NCBI GenBank assembly: GCA_003154775.1
Contig: PMES01000036.1
Location: 23,558 to 78,073 of the forward strand
Length of the DNA stretch: 54,516 nucleotides
From: Acidobacteriota bacterium
Lineage (GTDB): Bacteria > Acidobacteriota > Terriglobia > Acidiferrales > UBA7541
Direction of reading: 5' to 3'
The position numbers and the translations under genes are program-made. Position 1 is the stretch's first letter. Every line of letters begins with the position of its first letter. The notes below the pieces were generated by a model. It saw only the letters and a list, made by a program, of their open reading frames with translations, was not told the DNA's origin and ran no database searches. Of this stretch, positions 23,952-31,525 are shown piece by piece.

Positions 23952-25982
23952 TCAGGAACGGGTGACTTCGGCGTACTCGAACTGGTTCGATTCGGGCGCC
24001 TGAGCGGGGCGGCGAGAAGCGGCGGCATCGCGGCGAGACGCGGGGGCGTCGCGGCGCGAGTGAAGCTGGCCGTTGTGATCGATGACAAAACGATCCATGT
24101 TGTCGAGCAGGTTGCGGGAAAGCTTGAGCATCTGCTCCGCGGCGGCGGAAAGCTCGGTGGAACTGGAAGCGGACTGCTGCACGAGCTCGCGCATCTTGTC
24201 CATGGCGCGAACGACGGCCTGCGCGCCGGAAGCCTGTTCTTCGACGGCGGAGTTGATCTCCTGGGTGATTTCGGTGAGGCGGTTGGTGGCCTTGGCGATC
24301 TGCGAAGAGCCAATAGACTGCTCGTTGGTGGCGGCGCCGATTTCCTGGGAGAACTTGTAAACTTCGGTGACGACGTCGGAGATTTTGTGGAGAGCGGAGC
24401 CAAGGTCGTTACCGAGGCTGAGACCTTCCTCGACGATGCGGGTGCTGTGCTCCATGTTTTCGACGGCCTGGCGCGCTTCGCGCTGGATGCTCTGGATGAG
24501 GTCGGCAATTTCCTTGGTGGACTGGGTGGACTTTTCGGCGAGCTTGCGGACTTCGTCGGCGACGACGGCGAAACCGAGACCGTGCTCACCGGCGCGCGCG
24601 GCTTCGATGGCGGCGTTCAGGGCGAGCAGGTTGGTCTGTTCGGAGATGTCGTCGATCACTTCAATGATCTTGCCGATGTCATCGGCGCGATGGCCGAGAA
24701 TATTGATGATTTCGGCCGAGGATTGAATGGCGCGGTTGGTGCGGTTGAGACCATCGGTGGCCTTTTCCATGGTCTGGATGCCGGTGACGACCTCCTCGCG
24801 GGAGCGGTTGGCGATGTCCAGGAGGACCTTGGCGGTATCGGCGACGCGCTGAATGGAGGTGACCATCTGATCGATGGAAGCGGACGTTTCGGCGACGCTG
24901 GAGGCCTGCACCTGGGTGTTCTTGACGACGTTTTGCACGTTGATGCTCATCTCGTGCATGGTGCTGGTGACTTCCTCGATCGCGGAAGAGGCCTGGACGC
25001 TGACCTTGGCGGATTCGTCGGCGGCGCCGGCAACCTGATTGGAGCCGGCGGAAACCTGCGAGGCGCCGTCGCGGGTGGTGCGAACGATTTCCTGCAAGCC
25101 GTGGGACATCCGGAGGAAGGCATTGCCAAGGGTGTCGCGCTTGGAACGCGGAACCACTTCGACGGTGAGATCGCCCTCGGCAACGGACATGGAGACGCTG
25201 GCCATTTCCTTCAGGTAAGCGACCATATTGTTGAAGGTGGTGGCGAGAGCGCCAATTTCGTCGTTGCGGTGGATATCAATATTCTGGTCGAGATCACCGG
25301 AATCGCCGATTTCCTGGGCGACGGTGATGAGGTGGTGTAGAGGCTCCGTGATGGAGCCCGCAGTGCGGAAGGCGGTCCAAAGCCCAAAAACGATGGCGAA
25401 AATCGTGCCGAGGATAACAAGGATAAAGCCGATGGTGCTGGCCATCCTGGCCGCTTTCTGGGATTCCTCGAGGGAGCGGCTGACGTCCGAATTGGCCTGG
25501 TCGAGGACGGCGGAGGATTTCGTGAGCCAGGAAGCGGGATCTTTCTGAAGGTAGAAGATCTGGAGGTCGGAAACGGTGGCGTCGCCGGCGTCCACTTGAT
25601 GACGCTTGGCAAGGAGCGGCTTAGCAAAATTGTCGGCCCAACTGGCTTCGGTGCTTTCGACCTGGATGAGAGCGGTGCGAAGGAAATCGTTGGAGGTGCT
25701 GGACTGGCCGCGCTTGATGACGTCGCTCAGCGCAGCAAGACCGTGGTTGACCTTGTCTTCATCGCGGGGATCGCCGCTGAGCAGGAAGTTATTGAGGTTC
25801 AAACGGTTCTGCATGATCTGGTCACGGACAGCCTCGGCGGCGCGGTTGCTCTCCAGGGTGTCGGTAACCTCAGCATTGGCGGAGCGGGCCTTGAGAATCG
25901 CGCCGATGTCCACGACGAGCAGAGCGACGAGCGTCAGCAGGATCGCCCCAAAACTTTTGTATAACTGCTTTTCAATGGTCAT
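23952..25982 (-). CDS. Methyl-accepting chemotaxis protein with periplasmic sensor
   Basis: A transmembrane receptor of 676 residues. TM1 is about residues 10-32 and TM2 about 190-212, enclosing a mainly helical periplasmic domain of about 155 residues (four-helix-bundle type). A HAMP domain follows (ITEPLHHLITVAQEIG), then the long signalling hairpin with the tip [19 protein letters not shown]. The C-terminal tail has a small SRRDA repeat and no NWETF-type pentapeptide. The ATG at 25982 has a GGAGG ribosome site, and a sigma-54-type element places a start 17 bases upstream. It heads the mcp-cheW-cheR-cheA-cheB-cheY-cheX operon. The ligand is unknown. Confidence 0.95.
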   Translation of the reverse strand: MTIEKQLYKSFGAILLTLVALLVVDIGAILKARSANAEVTDTLESNRAAEAVRDQIMQNRLNLNNFLLSGDPRDEDKVNHGLAALSDVIKRGQSSTSNDFLRTALIQVESTEASWADNFAKPLLAKRHQVDAGDATVSDLQIFYLQKDPASWLTKSSAVLDQANSDVSRSLEESQKAARMASTIGFILVILGTIFAIVFGLWTAFRTAGSITEPLHHLITVAQEIGDSGDLDQNIDIHRNDEIGALATTFNNMVAYLKEMASVSMSVAEGDLTVEVVPRSKRDTLGNAFLRMSHGLQEIVRTTRDGASQVSAGSNQVAGAADESAKVSVQASSAIEEVTSTMHEMSINVQNVVKNTQVQASSVAETSASIDQMVTSIQRVADTAKVLLDIANRSREEVVTGIQTMEKATDGLNRTNRAIQSSAEIINILGHRADDIGKIIEVIDDISEQTNLLALNAAIEAARAGEHGLGFAVVADEVRKLAEKSTQSTKEIADLIQSIQREARQAVENMEHSTRIVEEGLSLGNDLGSALHKISDVVTEVYKFSQEIGAATNEQSIGSSQIAKATNRLTEITQEINSAVEEQASGAQAVVRAMDKMRELVQQSASSSTELSAAAEQMLKLSRNLLDNMDRFVIDHNGQLHSRRDAPASRRDAAASRRPAQAPESNQFEYAEVTRS

Positions 25983-26009
25983 TGCGTCACTTCCTCCACT
26001 CCCCAAGAC

Positions 26010-26025
26010 TGCAACAAGCACCCCA
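26010..26025 (-). promoter_or_regulatory. Sigma-54-type promoter before the first mcp
   Basis: On the minus strand the element reads TGGGGTGCTTGTTGCA, with GG and GC ten bases apart and a perfect TTGCA at -12. The predicted start at 25999 gives the short leader GTGGAGGAAGTGACGCA, with the ribosome site directly at the 5' end. No TGAGAC site is visible nearby, so a different activator site, or enhancers inside the upstream gene, would be needed. Confidence 0.5.
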
Positions 26026-26066
26026 CAGGATGACCGACCAAGAGCCGCGCGGAACCAAGCGGATCG

Positions 26067-26414
26067 CTACTGTTGCCCCTTAAACTCAAACTCGACGATT
26101 TGCGTGGTCTCTTCACTGGCCGGCTCGTACTTCCAATCCTTGACGGCCTCAAGGCAGGACTGCACGAGAACGGGATGGCCACCGACGACCCGAGCGCTGC
26201 GCACGCGGCCGTCTGGAGCGATAACGACTTCGATCCTGACCTTGCCGCTGATGTTCATCCGGCGGGCGAGTTCCGGGTAAGTGACCCCGGACTTAGTCTT
26301 GAGCTTGCGCTTGCCTTCGTCATTCACCGTCTGCGCAGCGGCGAATGACAAAACGAGTAAACTCCCCGCAGCAGCCGCAAAAATCTTCCGCGTCCAATTG
26401 AATTGGATGTGCAC
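26067..26414 (-). CDS. Secreted TonB C-terminal-domain protein
   Basis: A 115-residue protein made of a signal peptide or anchor (RKIFAAAAGSLLVLSFAAAQ) and a TonB C-terminal domain. The domain shows YPELARRMNISGKVRIEVVI, then PDGRV, and EAVKDWKYEPA near the end. It lacks the usual N-terminal helix with a Pro-rich spacer, so it is unlikely to be a classical energy transducer. The start is a GTG five bases after GGGAGG; an in-frame upstream start has no ribosome site. A near-consensus sigma-54 promoter (26455-26470) lies 41 bases upstream, with TGAGAC-type sites beyond it. It precedes the chemosensory operon by 84 bases and may be part of it. Confidence 0.85.
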   Translation of the reverse strand: MHIQFNWTRKIFAAAAGSLLVLSFAAAQTVNDEGKRKLKTKSGVTYPELARRMNISGKVRIEVVIAPDGRVRSARVVGGHPVLVQSCLEAVKDWKYEPASEETTQIVEFEFKGQQ

Positions 26415-26454
26415 CACAACCTCCCTGAGCGGAAAACTACCCCACGCAAGAGAA

Positions 26455-26470
26455 AGCAAGTGCAATGCCA
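26455..26470 (-). promoter_or_regulatory. Near-consensus sigma-54 promoter
   Basis: The minus strand reads TGGCATTGCACTTGCT. It matches TGGCAC-N5-TTGCW at TGGCA and TTGCT, with exact GG-N10-GC spacing, and is the best -24/-12 element I found in the window. The predicted start is 26444, 30 bases before the GTG of the TonB-domain gene. GTCTCA/TGAGAC sites lie 145-190 bp upstream. Confidence 0.75.
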
Positions 26471-26588
26471 GGGCAGGAGGGGCAAAAAGAATAGTGCGAG
26501 TTTTGTGCTCGTGGCGAACAAAGGCTTTTTTTCGAGCAAGATAGGGAGCGGCGAGAATGCCAGCGTAATTTGCTGGGGGCGCGGGAGC

Positions 26589-26634
26589 GTCTCACCGGGA
26601 CCGTGGTTCGCGTGCGGAGGTCTCACGCTGAGAC
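26589..26634. promoter_or_regulatory. TGAGAC/GTCTCA site cluster (putative NtrC-type enhancer)
   Basis: A single GTCTCA (26589-26594) is followed 31 bp later by the palindrome GTCTCA-CGC-TGAGAC (26620-26634). It lies 145-190 bp upstream of the predicted sigma-54 start at 26444. The same half-site clusters before two other sigma-54-type elements (31066 and 33807). Binding by the activator encoded at 29493-30917 is inference. Confidence 0.6.
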
Positions 26635-26746
26635 GCAGGGAGAGGAGGAAGGCGGGGACAGGTAACGCATGCGTACCAATGCCAGTAAGAGGATTTGACT
26701 CAGAATGAGATGGCTGAGTAGCGTGGAACTGCGTGGCTTCTTAATT

Positions 26747-26752
26747 TGAGAC
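26747..26752 (+). promoter_or_regulatory. Single TGAGAC half-site before the kinase gene
   Basis: TGAGAC stands 24 bases before the ATG of the kinase gene, too close to be an upstream enhancer for it. If the NtrC-type protein binds here it could repress its own operon. A single six-base match may also be chance. Confidence 0.3.
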
Positions 26753-26776
26753 ACACGCAGAGCCCCTAAGCCCCCT

Positions 26777-29101
26777 ATGCGTGAACGAAAGAATCTTCGT
26801 GTCCGCCGGCCCGCGGCTGTCCGCGGCCGGGAGATTTCCGGTCAATCCAAGCATAATTATTCCCAGGAATTGATGGATTTGGTTGTGGAAGCGGCGAAGT
26901 CGCGCGACTTGCCCGTGTTTTTGGCGGGATTTGCGGCGCGGGCTACACAGATGTTGAAGGCGGAATGGGGAGGAGTCGGAGAGATCCTGGGAAGCAAGGT
27001 CGAGATGTACTCGCAAGGGACGGAATTCCCCGGAGGGGAAGGAGAACGCGAGTGGGTGGCGCAGAACGTCACGCGGAAGCGGCCGGGCCTGGAGGTGCTG
27101 CCGCTGGGGGAAACGGAGAGGTTTTGCGCGTTCTATCCAATCTATGCGAGCGACGGGGAATTGATGGGGACGCTGTGCCTGGTACGTCGAAAGGCGGAGT
27201 TCTCGCCGGCCGAGGACGAACTCCTGGCGGTCCTGGGAAGCCATGCGGCGCTCTCCATGGAAAAGGTGCGGCGGTTTGCGCAACTGGAGCGATCCAAGAA
27301 GCAGTGGGTGGAAGATATCGATGCGATCAGCGATTACATCGCTGTGCATGACCAGCGCGGGAGGATTGTAAGGACAAATCGCTCGCTGGCGACGCATCTG
27401 GGGAGATCGCCGGTAGCGCTGGTGGGCGAGCCCATGATCAGCCTGCGGCACATCGCGGAGACGGGAAGCGCCCTGCCCTGCCCGTTCTGCCGGAACACCC
27501 GGGAATCGCGGGAAGAGTACATAGCGACGTCGGAGGGCCGGACGTTCCTGGTTTCAACGTCGCGGACGCATGGAGTGACGGACGAAGAAACGCGAACGAT
27601 TCACGTCCTGAAAGACATTACAGACCGGCAAGAGGCGGAGCGGCGGTACCGCGAGCTGTTCGACAGTATTCAGGAAGGATTATTTTTTGCGACGCCGGAA
27701 GGGCAGTTCCTGGATGTGAATGACGCCATGGTGAGGATGCTGGGGTATGAGTCGCGCGAGGAGCTGCTGCAGGCGGATGTAAGCACGCATTTGTACCCAA
27801 CGGCAGCGGCGAAGGAAAGACTGGTGCGGGCGATCGCGGAGCGCGGGGCGCTGCGGAATTACGAGGAAACGCTGCGGCGCAAGGACGGAAGCTTGCTGCA
27901 CACTTTGCAGAACATCAGCGCGGTGCGGGACAAGCAAGGCCGCGTGGCGCAGATCCGCGGGCTGATGCTGGACGTGACGGAACAGCGCATGTTCCAGTCG
28001 CAATTGCAGCGAGAACGCGACTTCAACCAGAAGATCCTGAACACCACGCAGAGCATGATCATGGTGCTGGATACCGCGGGGCTGATCAGCTACGCGAACC
28101 GGCGGTGCTATGAAACGGGGTATCTGGAAGAGGAAATGATTGGGCACCGGCTGGTGGACTGGGTGGCAGCGTCGCACCGCAAGGATTTTGAAGCCGCGTT
28201 GCAGACGACGGCGAACGGGCAGCAGGTGGAGAATTTGGAATTGCGGGTGAGGCGGAGCGACGCATCAATGGGCCACTTTTCCATCAGCTTGAGCCCGATG
28301 CGCGACGAATCGAACCAGGTGAACAGCGTGGTGGTGGTGATGACGGACATCACGGACGCGGCGCTGCTGCAGGCCAAACTGGCGCATTCGGAAAAGATGG
28401 CGACGATCGGCCGGCTGGTGTCCGGGGTGGCGCACGAAGTGAACAACCCGCTGGCGGCGATTCTGGGATTCACGGATTTGCTGCTGGAAAACCCGGAGAT
28501 GCCGGCATCGGCGCGGGAAGACCTGCAAATCATCCTGCAGGAAACACAGCGGACGAAGGAGATTGTGCAGGACCTGCTGCGATTTGCGCGACAGCGGCCC
28601 GCGCAAAAGGAACCCGTGCAGGTGAACACGGTGTTGCGGCAGACGATCAAATTGCGCGGATACGATTTTGCGAGCCACGGGGTAGAGGTCGTGGAGGAGT
28701 TCGACGAGGGGATTGGGGAAACGCTGGGGGACGGGCAGCAGCTCCAGCAAGTGTTCCTGAATATCTTGAACAATGCGTACGACGCGATACAGGAATCCGG
28801 GAATCACGGAAAAATCCATATCGGGACAAGGCGCGCGGGCGACTCGATTGAGGTGACGTTTGTGGACAACGGCAAGGGCGTGAGCGACCCCGAGCGGATT
28901 TTTGATCCGTTCTTTACGACCAAGCAGGCCGGAAAAGGTACGGGGCTGGGGCTGAGCATCTGCTACGGGATTGTGCGGGCGCATGGAGGAGAGATCCTCT
29001 GCTGGAAGAATGCGGGGGAAAGCGGGAGCACATTCCTGGTGCGATTGCCGCGCGCCACGGAGACGGCGCTGGCTGCGGCGGCAAATGAGGCGGGGCGATG
29101 A
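26777..29101 (+). CDS. GAF-PAS-PAS-PAS sensor histidine kinase
   Basis: A cytoplasmic kinase of 774 residues. A GAF domain (about 30-170) is followed by three PAS domains (about 178-285, 288-405 and 412-530), a HisKA domain with His553 in GVAHEVNNPLA, and a HATPase domain with NILNNAYDAIQ, DNGKGV and GTGLGLSICYG. The first PAS contains CPFC (Cys235, Cys238), which could bind metal or sense redox state. No membrane segment is seen. Its stop overlaps the ATG of a receiver gene as ATGA, and an NtrC-type regulator follows, also as ATGA. The three very likely form one signalling unit that controls the nearby TGAGAC-marked promoters. Confidence 0.94.
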   Translation: MRERKNLRVRRPAAVRGREISGQSKHNYSQELMDLVVEAAKSRDLPVFLAGFAARATQMLKAEWGGVGEILGSKVEMYSQGTEFPGGEGEREWVAQNVTRKRPGLEVLPLGETERFCAFYPIYASDGELMGTLCLVRRKAEFSPAEDELLAVLGSHAALSMEKVRRFAQLERSKKQWVEDIDAISDYIAVHDQRGRIVRTNRSLATHLGRSPVALVGEPMISLRHIAETGSALPCPFCRNTRESREEYIATSEGRTFLVSTSRTHGVTDEETRTIHVLKDITDRQEAERRYRELFDSIQEGLFFATPEGQFLDVNDAMVRMLGYESREELLQADVSTHLYPTAAAKERLVRAIAERGALRNYEETLRRKDGSLLHTLQNISAVRDKQGRVAQIRGLMLDVTEQRMFQSQLQRERDFNQKILNTTQSMIMVLDTAGLISYANRRCYETGYLEEEMIGHRLVDWVAASHRKDFEAALQTTANGQQVENLELRVRRSDASMGHFSISLSPMRDESNQVNSVVVVMTDITDAALLQAKLAHSEKMATIGRLVSGVAHEVNNPLAAILGFTDLLLENPEMPASAREDLQIILQETQRTKEIVQDLLRFARQRPAQKEPVQVNTVLRQTIKLRGYDFASHGVEVVEEFDEGIGETLGDGQQLQQVFLNILNNAYDAIQESGNHGKIHIGTRRAGDSIEVTFVDNGKGVSDPERIFDPFFTTKQAGKGTGLGLSICYGIVRAHGGEILCWKNAGESGSTFLVRLPRATETALAAAANEAGR

Positions 29102-29496
29102 GCTCACCGACGACCGTGCGGGCATTTTCACCAATCCTCCTTATAGAGGATGAAACTTCGGTAAGCGCGTTCGTGCGAGCGGCGCTGGAAAGGCGCGGGT
29201 ACACGGTGGTGCAAGCGGCGAATGGGGATGAGGGCTTGCGGCATCTGGCGAAGGGGACGTTTGCGGGTGTGATTACGGATATTCGGATGCCGGGGAAGAT
29301 CAACGGCGCTGATGTACACCAGTGGGTACGGGAGAACCGGCCGGAACTGAGCGGGAGAATCATCCTAATCAGCGGGGATACGGCCAACAGCGAGACGCAG
29401 GAGCTGTTGACGAAGAGCGCGACGCCTTGCATCGAGAAGCCATTTCGGGTTCAGGAACTTATATCCATAGTGGAGACGACGTTCGGAAAACCATGA
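29098..29496 (+). CDS. Receiver-only response regulator
   Basis: A single receiver of 132 residues with LLIEDE near the start, Asp61 in ITDIRMPG and Lys114 in IEKPF. It overlaps the genes on both sides by four bases, so it is translationally tied to the kinase and to the NtrC-type regulator. With no output domain it could act as a phosphate sink or an intermediate between the two. The GKING stretch after the phosphoacceptor is slightly longer than in standard receivers. Confidence 0.92.
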   Translation: MSSPTTVRAFSPILLIEDETSVSAFVRAALERRGYTVVQAANGDEGLRHLAKGTFAGVITDIRMPGKINGADVHQWVRENRPELSGRIILISGDTANSETQELLTKSATPCIEKPFRVQELISIVETTFGKP

Positions 29497-30917
29497 GCGA
29501 CGATCTAAGAATTAGACTTCTGGTAGTGGACGATGAGCAAAGCATCCGCCGGCTGTGCATGACGATTGGCAGCTCGCTGGCCTACAACTGCAACGAGGCG
29601 GAGAGCGCGGAGACAGCGATTCAGCGGCTGGAGACGGACCCGCCGGACCTGGTGTTGACGGACCTGAAGCTGCCGAACCAGTCGGGCGTGGAATTGCTGA
29701 AACAGATCAAGGCGGTGCTGCCGCGCACGGAAGTGGCCATCATGACGGGGCACGGGTCGATTGAATCGGCCGTGGATGCGATGAAGTTGGGGGCGTACGA
29801 CTACATCGAGAAGCCATTCCGGGTGGAAAAGATGCGGCTTCTGCTTCAACGCATGGCGGAGAAAGTGCGGCTGGTGAATGAGAATGCGTTCCTGCGGGAA
29901 CGCGTGAGCACGGAAGAAAACCTGGACGGGATCATCGGCACGTCGTCCGGGATGCAAGATGTGTTGCGGATGATTTCGCGGCTTAAGGATACGCGGACGC
30001 CGGTGCTGATTTCCGGGGAAAGCGGGACGGGGAAAGAACTGGTGGCTCGGGCGATCCATTTTCGCGGCATGATGGCGCAAACGCCGTTCGTGGCGGTGGA
30101 CTGCGGCGCGCTGGTGCCAACGCTGATGGAGAGCGAAATGTTCGGGTACGAGAAGGGCGCCTTCACCGGCGCGATGAAATCGAAGATGGGGTTGTTTCAG
30201 GCAGCGAATGGGGGGAGCATTTTCCTGGACGAAATCGGCGAATTGCCGTTGGAGATGCAGGCAAAACTCTTGCGCGTGCTGCAGGAAAAAGAGGTGCGGC
30301 CGGTGGGGAGCAATGACCGGCACGCGGTGGACGTGCGGGTGATCGCGGCAACGAACCGCGACCTGGAGTCGGCGTATCGCACGGGGACTTTCCGCAAGGA
30401 TCTGTATTTCCGGTTGAATGTGGTGACCGTGCACATACCGCCGCTGCGAGAGCGCCGGGCGGACGTTCCGATGCTGGTGCACTATTTCCTGAACCGCTAC
30501 ACGCCGACGAAACCGCTGCAAGTGACTGCGGCGGCGATGAAGAGCCTGCTGCAGTACGACTGGCCCGGCAACGTGCGCGAACTGGAGAATTGCATTGCCC
30601 GGGCGGTGACGTTGGGCGACCAGGAGACGATTGACGTGCAGGACCTGCCACCGGCGATTCGCAGCGAGCAGCCGGCGAGCAGCGAGATGACGCCACAGGA
30701 TGCCGCTTCTCTTTCGACGACGGCACTGGCGGAAATGGAGCGAATGACTATACTGCGCGTGTTCGAGCAGGCGCACGGCGACAAGGCGCTGGCCGGGAAG
30801 ATGCTGGGAATCAGCCGCGCGACGCTTTACCGGAAGCTGAAGCGATACAACATAGCGCTGCGCGCGAATCCGGAGCAGGACGAAAAGGAAGCCGCGGCCC
30901 ACGTGGCGGCGAGGTAG
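29493..30917 (+). CDS. NtrC-family sigma-54 activator (REC-AAA+-Fis HTH)
   Basis: A 474-residue phosphorylation-controlled activator of sigma-54 promoters. The receiver has Asp57 in VLTDLKLP and Lys107. The AAA+ domain has GESGTGK (175-181), GAFTGA (222-227) and SIFLDE (242-247). The C-terminal Fis-type helix-turn-helix is in LAGKMLGISRATLYRKLKRY. The ATG overlaps the preceding receiver stop as ATGA. TGAGAC-type sites with -24/-12 elements occur in the gap upstream of the TonB-domain gene, just after this gene, and before the second chemosensory operon. It is the obvious candidate to bind them; that is inference, since DNA specificity cannot be read from the sequence. Confidence 0.95.
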   Translation: MSDDLRIRLLVVDDEQSIRRLCMTIGSSLAYNCNEAESAETAIQRLETDPPDLVLTDLKLPNQSGVELLKQIKAVLPRTEVAIMTGHGSIESAVDAMKLGAYDYIEKPFRVEKMRLLLQRMAEKVRLVNENAFLRERVSTEENLDGIIGTSSGMQDVLRMISRLKDTRTPVLISGESGTGKELVARAIHFRGMMAQTPFVAVDCGALVPTLMESEMFGYEKGAFTGAMKSKMGLFQAANGGSIFLDEIGELPLEMQAKLLRVLQEKEVRPVGSNDRHAVDVRVIAATNRDLESAYRTGTFRKDLYFRLNVVTVHIPPLRERRADVPMLVHYFLNRYTPTKPLQVTAAAMKSLLQYDWPGNVRELENCIARAVTLGDQETIDVQDLPPAIRSEQPASSEMTPQDAASLSTTALAEMERMTILRVFEQAHGDKALAGKMLGISRATLYRKLKRYNIALRANPEQDEKEAAAHVAAR

Positions 30918-30920
30918 TAC

Positions 30921-30982
30921 GTCTCAAGTTGGCGGGCGGTTCTCTCAGAGAAGAGTGAGACGAAAGCGTTTCAGGCTGAGAC
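30921..30982. promoter_or_regulatory. TGAGAC/GTCTCA site cluster (putative NtrC-type enhancer)
   Basis: GTCTCA (30921-30926), TGAGAC (30956-30961) and TGAGAC (30977-30982) lie in the gap after the NtrC-type gene. The stretch from 30956 also reads TGAGAC-GAAAGC-GTTTCA, a near-palindrome. The cluster is 110-170 bp upstream of the predicted start of the 31066-31081 element. Confidence 0.6.
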
Positions 30983-31065
30983 ACTCGGGCAAAGGCGCGC
31001 TGGGCGGAAAAACCTAAGTCACGGCATTTCTGCAGGTTCCAAAGTTCGTATCCCCTCATAAATTT

Positions 31066-31081
31066 TGGTGGTCGGCGTGCA
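31066..31081 (+). promoter_or_regulatory. Sigma-54-type promoter before the unknown-protein operon
   Basis: TGGTGGTCGGCGTGCA has GG and GC exactly ten bases apart and ends in the same CGTGCA as the 33807-33822 element. The -24 half is weak after TGG. The predicted start is 31092, giving a 92-base leader to the ATG at 31184. Support comes mainly from its position downstream of the TGAGAC cluster. Confidence 0.45.
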
Positions 31082-31092
31082 TTTCCCACCTT

Positions 31093-31107
31093 GGGACACT
31101 GTGTCCC
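31093..31107. promoter_or_regulatory. Palindrome at the predicted transcript start
   Basis: GGGACA-CTG-TGTCCC begins one base after the predicted start at 31092. It could be an operator that blocks initiation or a 5'-end hairpin that protects the mRNA. Confidence 0.4.
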
Positions 31108-31183
31108 GGTCCGCGTCGGGTGTGTTCTCGCTCGCCGCGAGGCCAAAGCTCGCAAAATTCGCAGGTTCGTGGCAACGGGGCAG

Positions 31184-31525
31184 ATGCGCGAAATGACACT
31201 CATTGCGGATGAACGGGGATGTGCGGAACAGCTTGCCCGATTCTTTCCAGCACTTCCCGCAATACGTTTTGCGGTGCGCGTGACGCCGCTGAGGCCCGCG
31301 CAGGAGAAAATGCAGGAACGGACGGTGCTGGAGTATGGCACGGCGGAATGTGCGATTTTCCTGTCGAGCCTGCCGCTGGAATTTGCGGATCGCGTGCGGG
31401 TTGAACGAGATGGAGGAGGACGTCCCGCGGAGGCGGCGGTGATTGCTTTGCAGTATCAAGAAGGACGCAAAGCGGTGGCCGTGCGGTTTCTGGAAGGCCC
31501 CTGCGAATGGATGAAACAACCGTGA
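31184..31525 (+). CDS. Small protein of unknown function, 113 aa
   Basis: I do not recognise this protein. It is small, soluble and probably mostly beta: after a short helix (DERGCAEQLARFFPAL) come alternating strands such as VLEYGTAECAIFLSSLPLEF and EAAVIALQYQEGRKAVAVRF. The pattern recalls a PilZ-like small barrel, but the RxxxR and DxSxxG motifs are missing. The ATG at 31184 or the one at 31193 may be used. It overlaps the next gene by 19 bases and appears to be the first gene read from the sigma-54-type element at 31066. Its place between a regulator operon and a chemosensory operon suggests an accessory role in signalling. Confidence 0.65.
   Translation: MREMTLIADERGCAEQLARFFPALPAIRFAVRVTPLRPAQEKMQERTVLEYGTAECAIFLSSLPLEFADRVRVERDGGGRPAEAAVIALQYQEGRKAVAVRFLEGPCEWMKQP

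Larger units (their letters stand above)
26415..26776. other. 362-base divergent control region
   Basis: The region separates the TonB-domain/chemosensory genes (minus) from the kinase/NtrC operon (plus). It holds a strong sigma-54-type promoter on the minus strand and four groups of TGAGAC/GTCTCA half-sites. No gene is seen. I found no good -24/-12 element for the plus-strand kinase gene. Confidence 0.7.

Noticed and set aside
23983-24000. GGTTCGATTC-like string suggesting a tRNA T-arm
   Set aside because: It lies in the coding end of the mcp, and no acceptor, anticodon or D-arm can be drawn around it.
22542-25340. A 932-codon open frame on the plus strand opposite cheR, cheW and the mcp
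   Set aside because: It is a by-product of GC-rich codon use in the real minus-strand genes. Its protein is low in complexity and matches no family, while every part of the opposite strand has clear motifs.
26654-26669. GGGGACAGGTAACGCA as a sigma-54 promoter for the kinase at 26777
   Set aside because: Spacing fits, but the -24 lacks TGGC and the -12 lacks TTGC. The kinase promoter remains unassigned.
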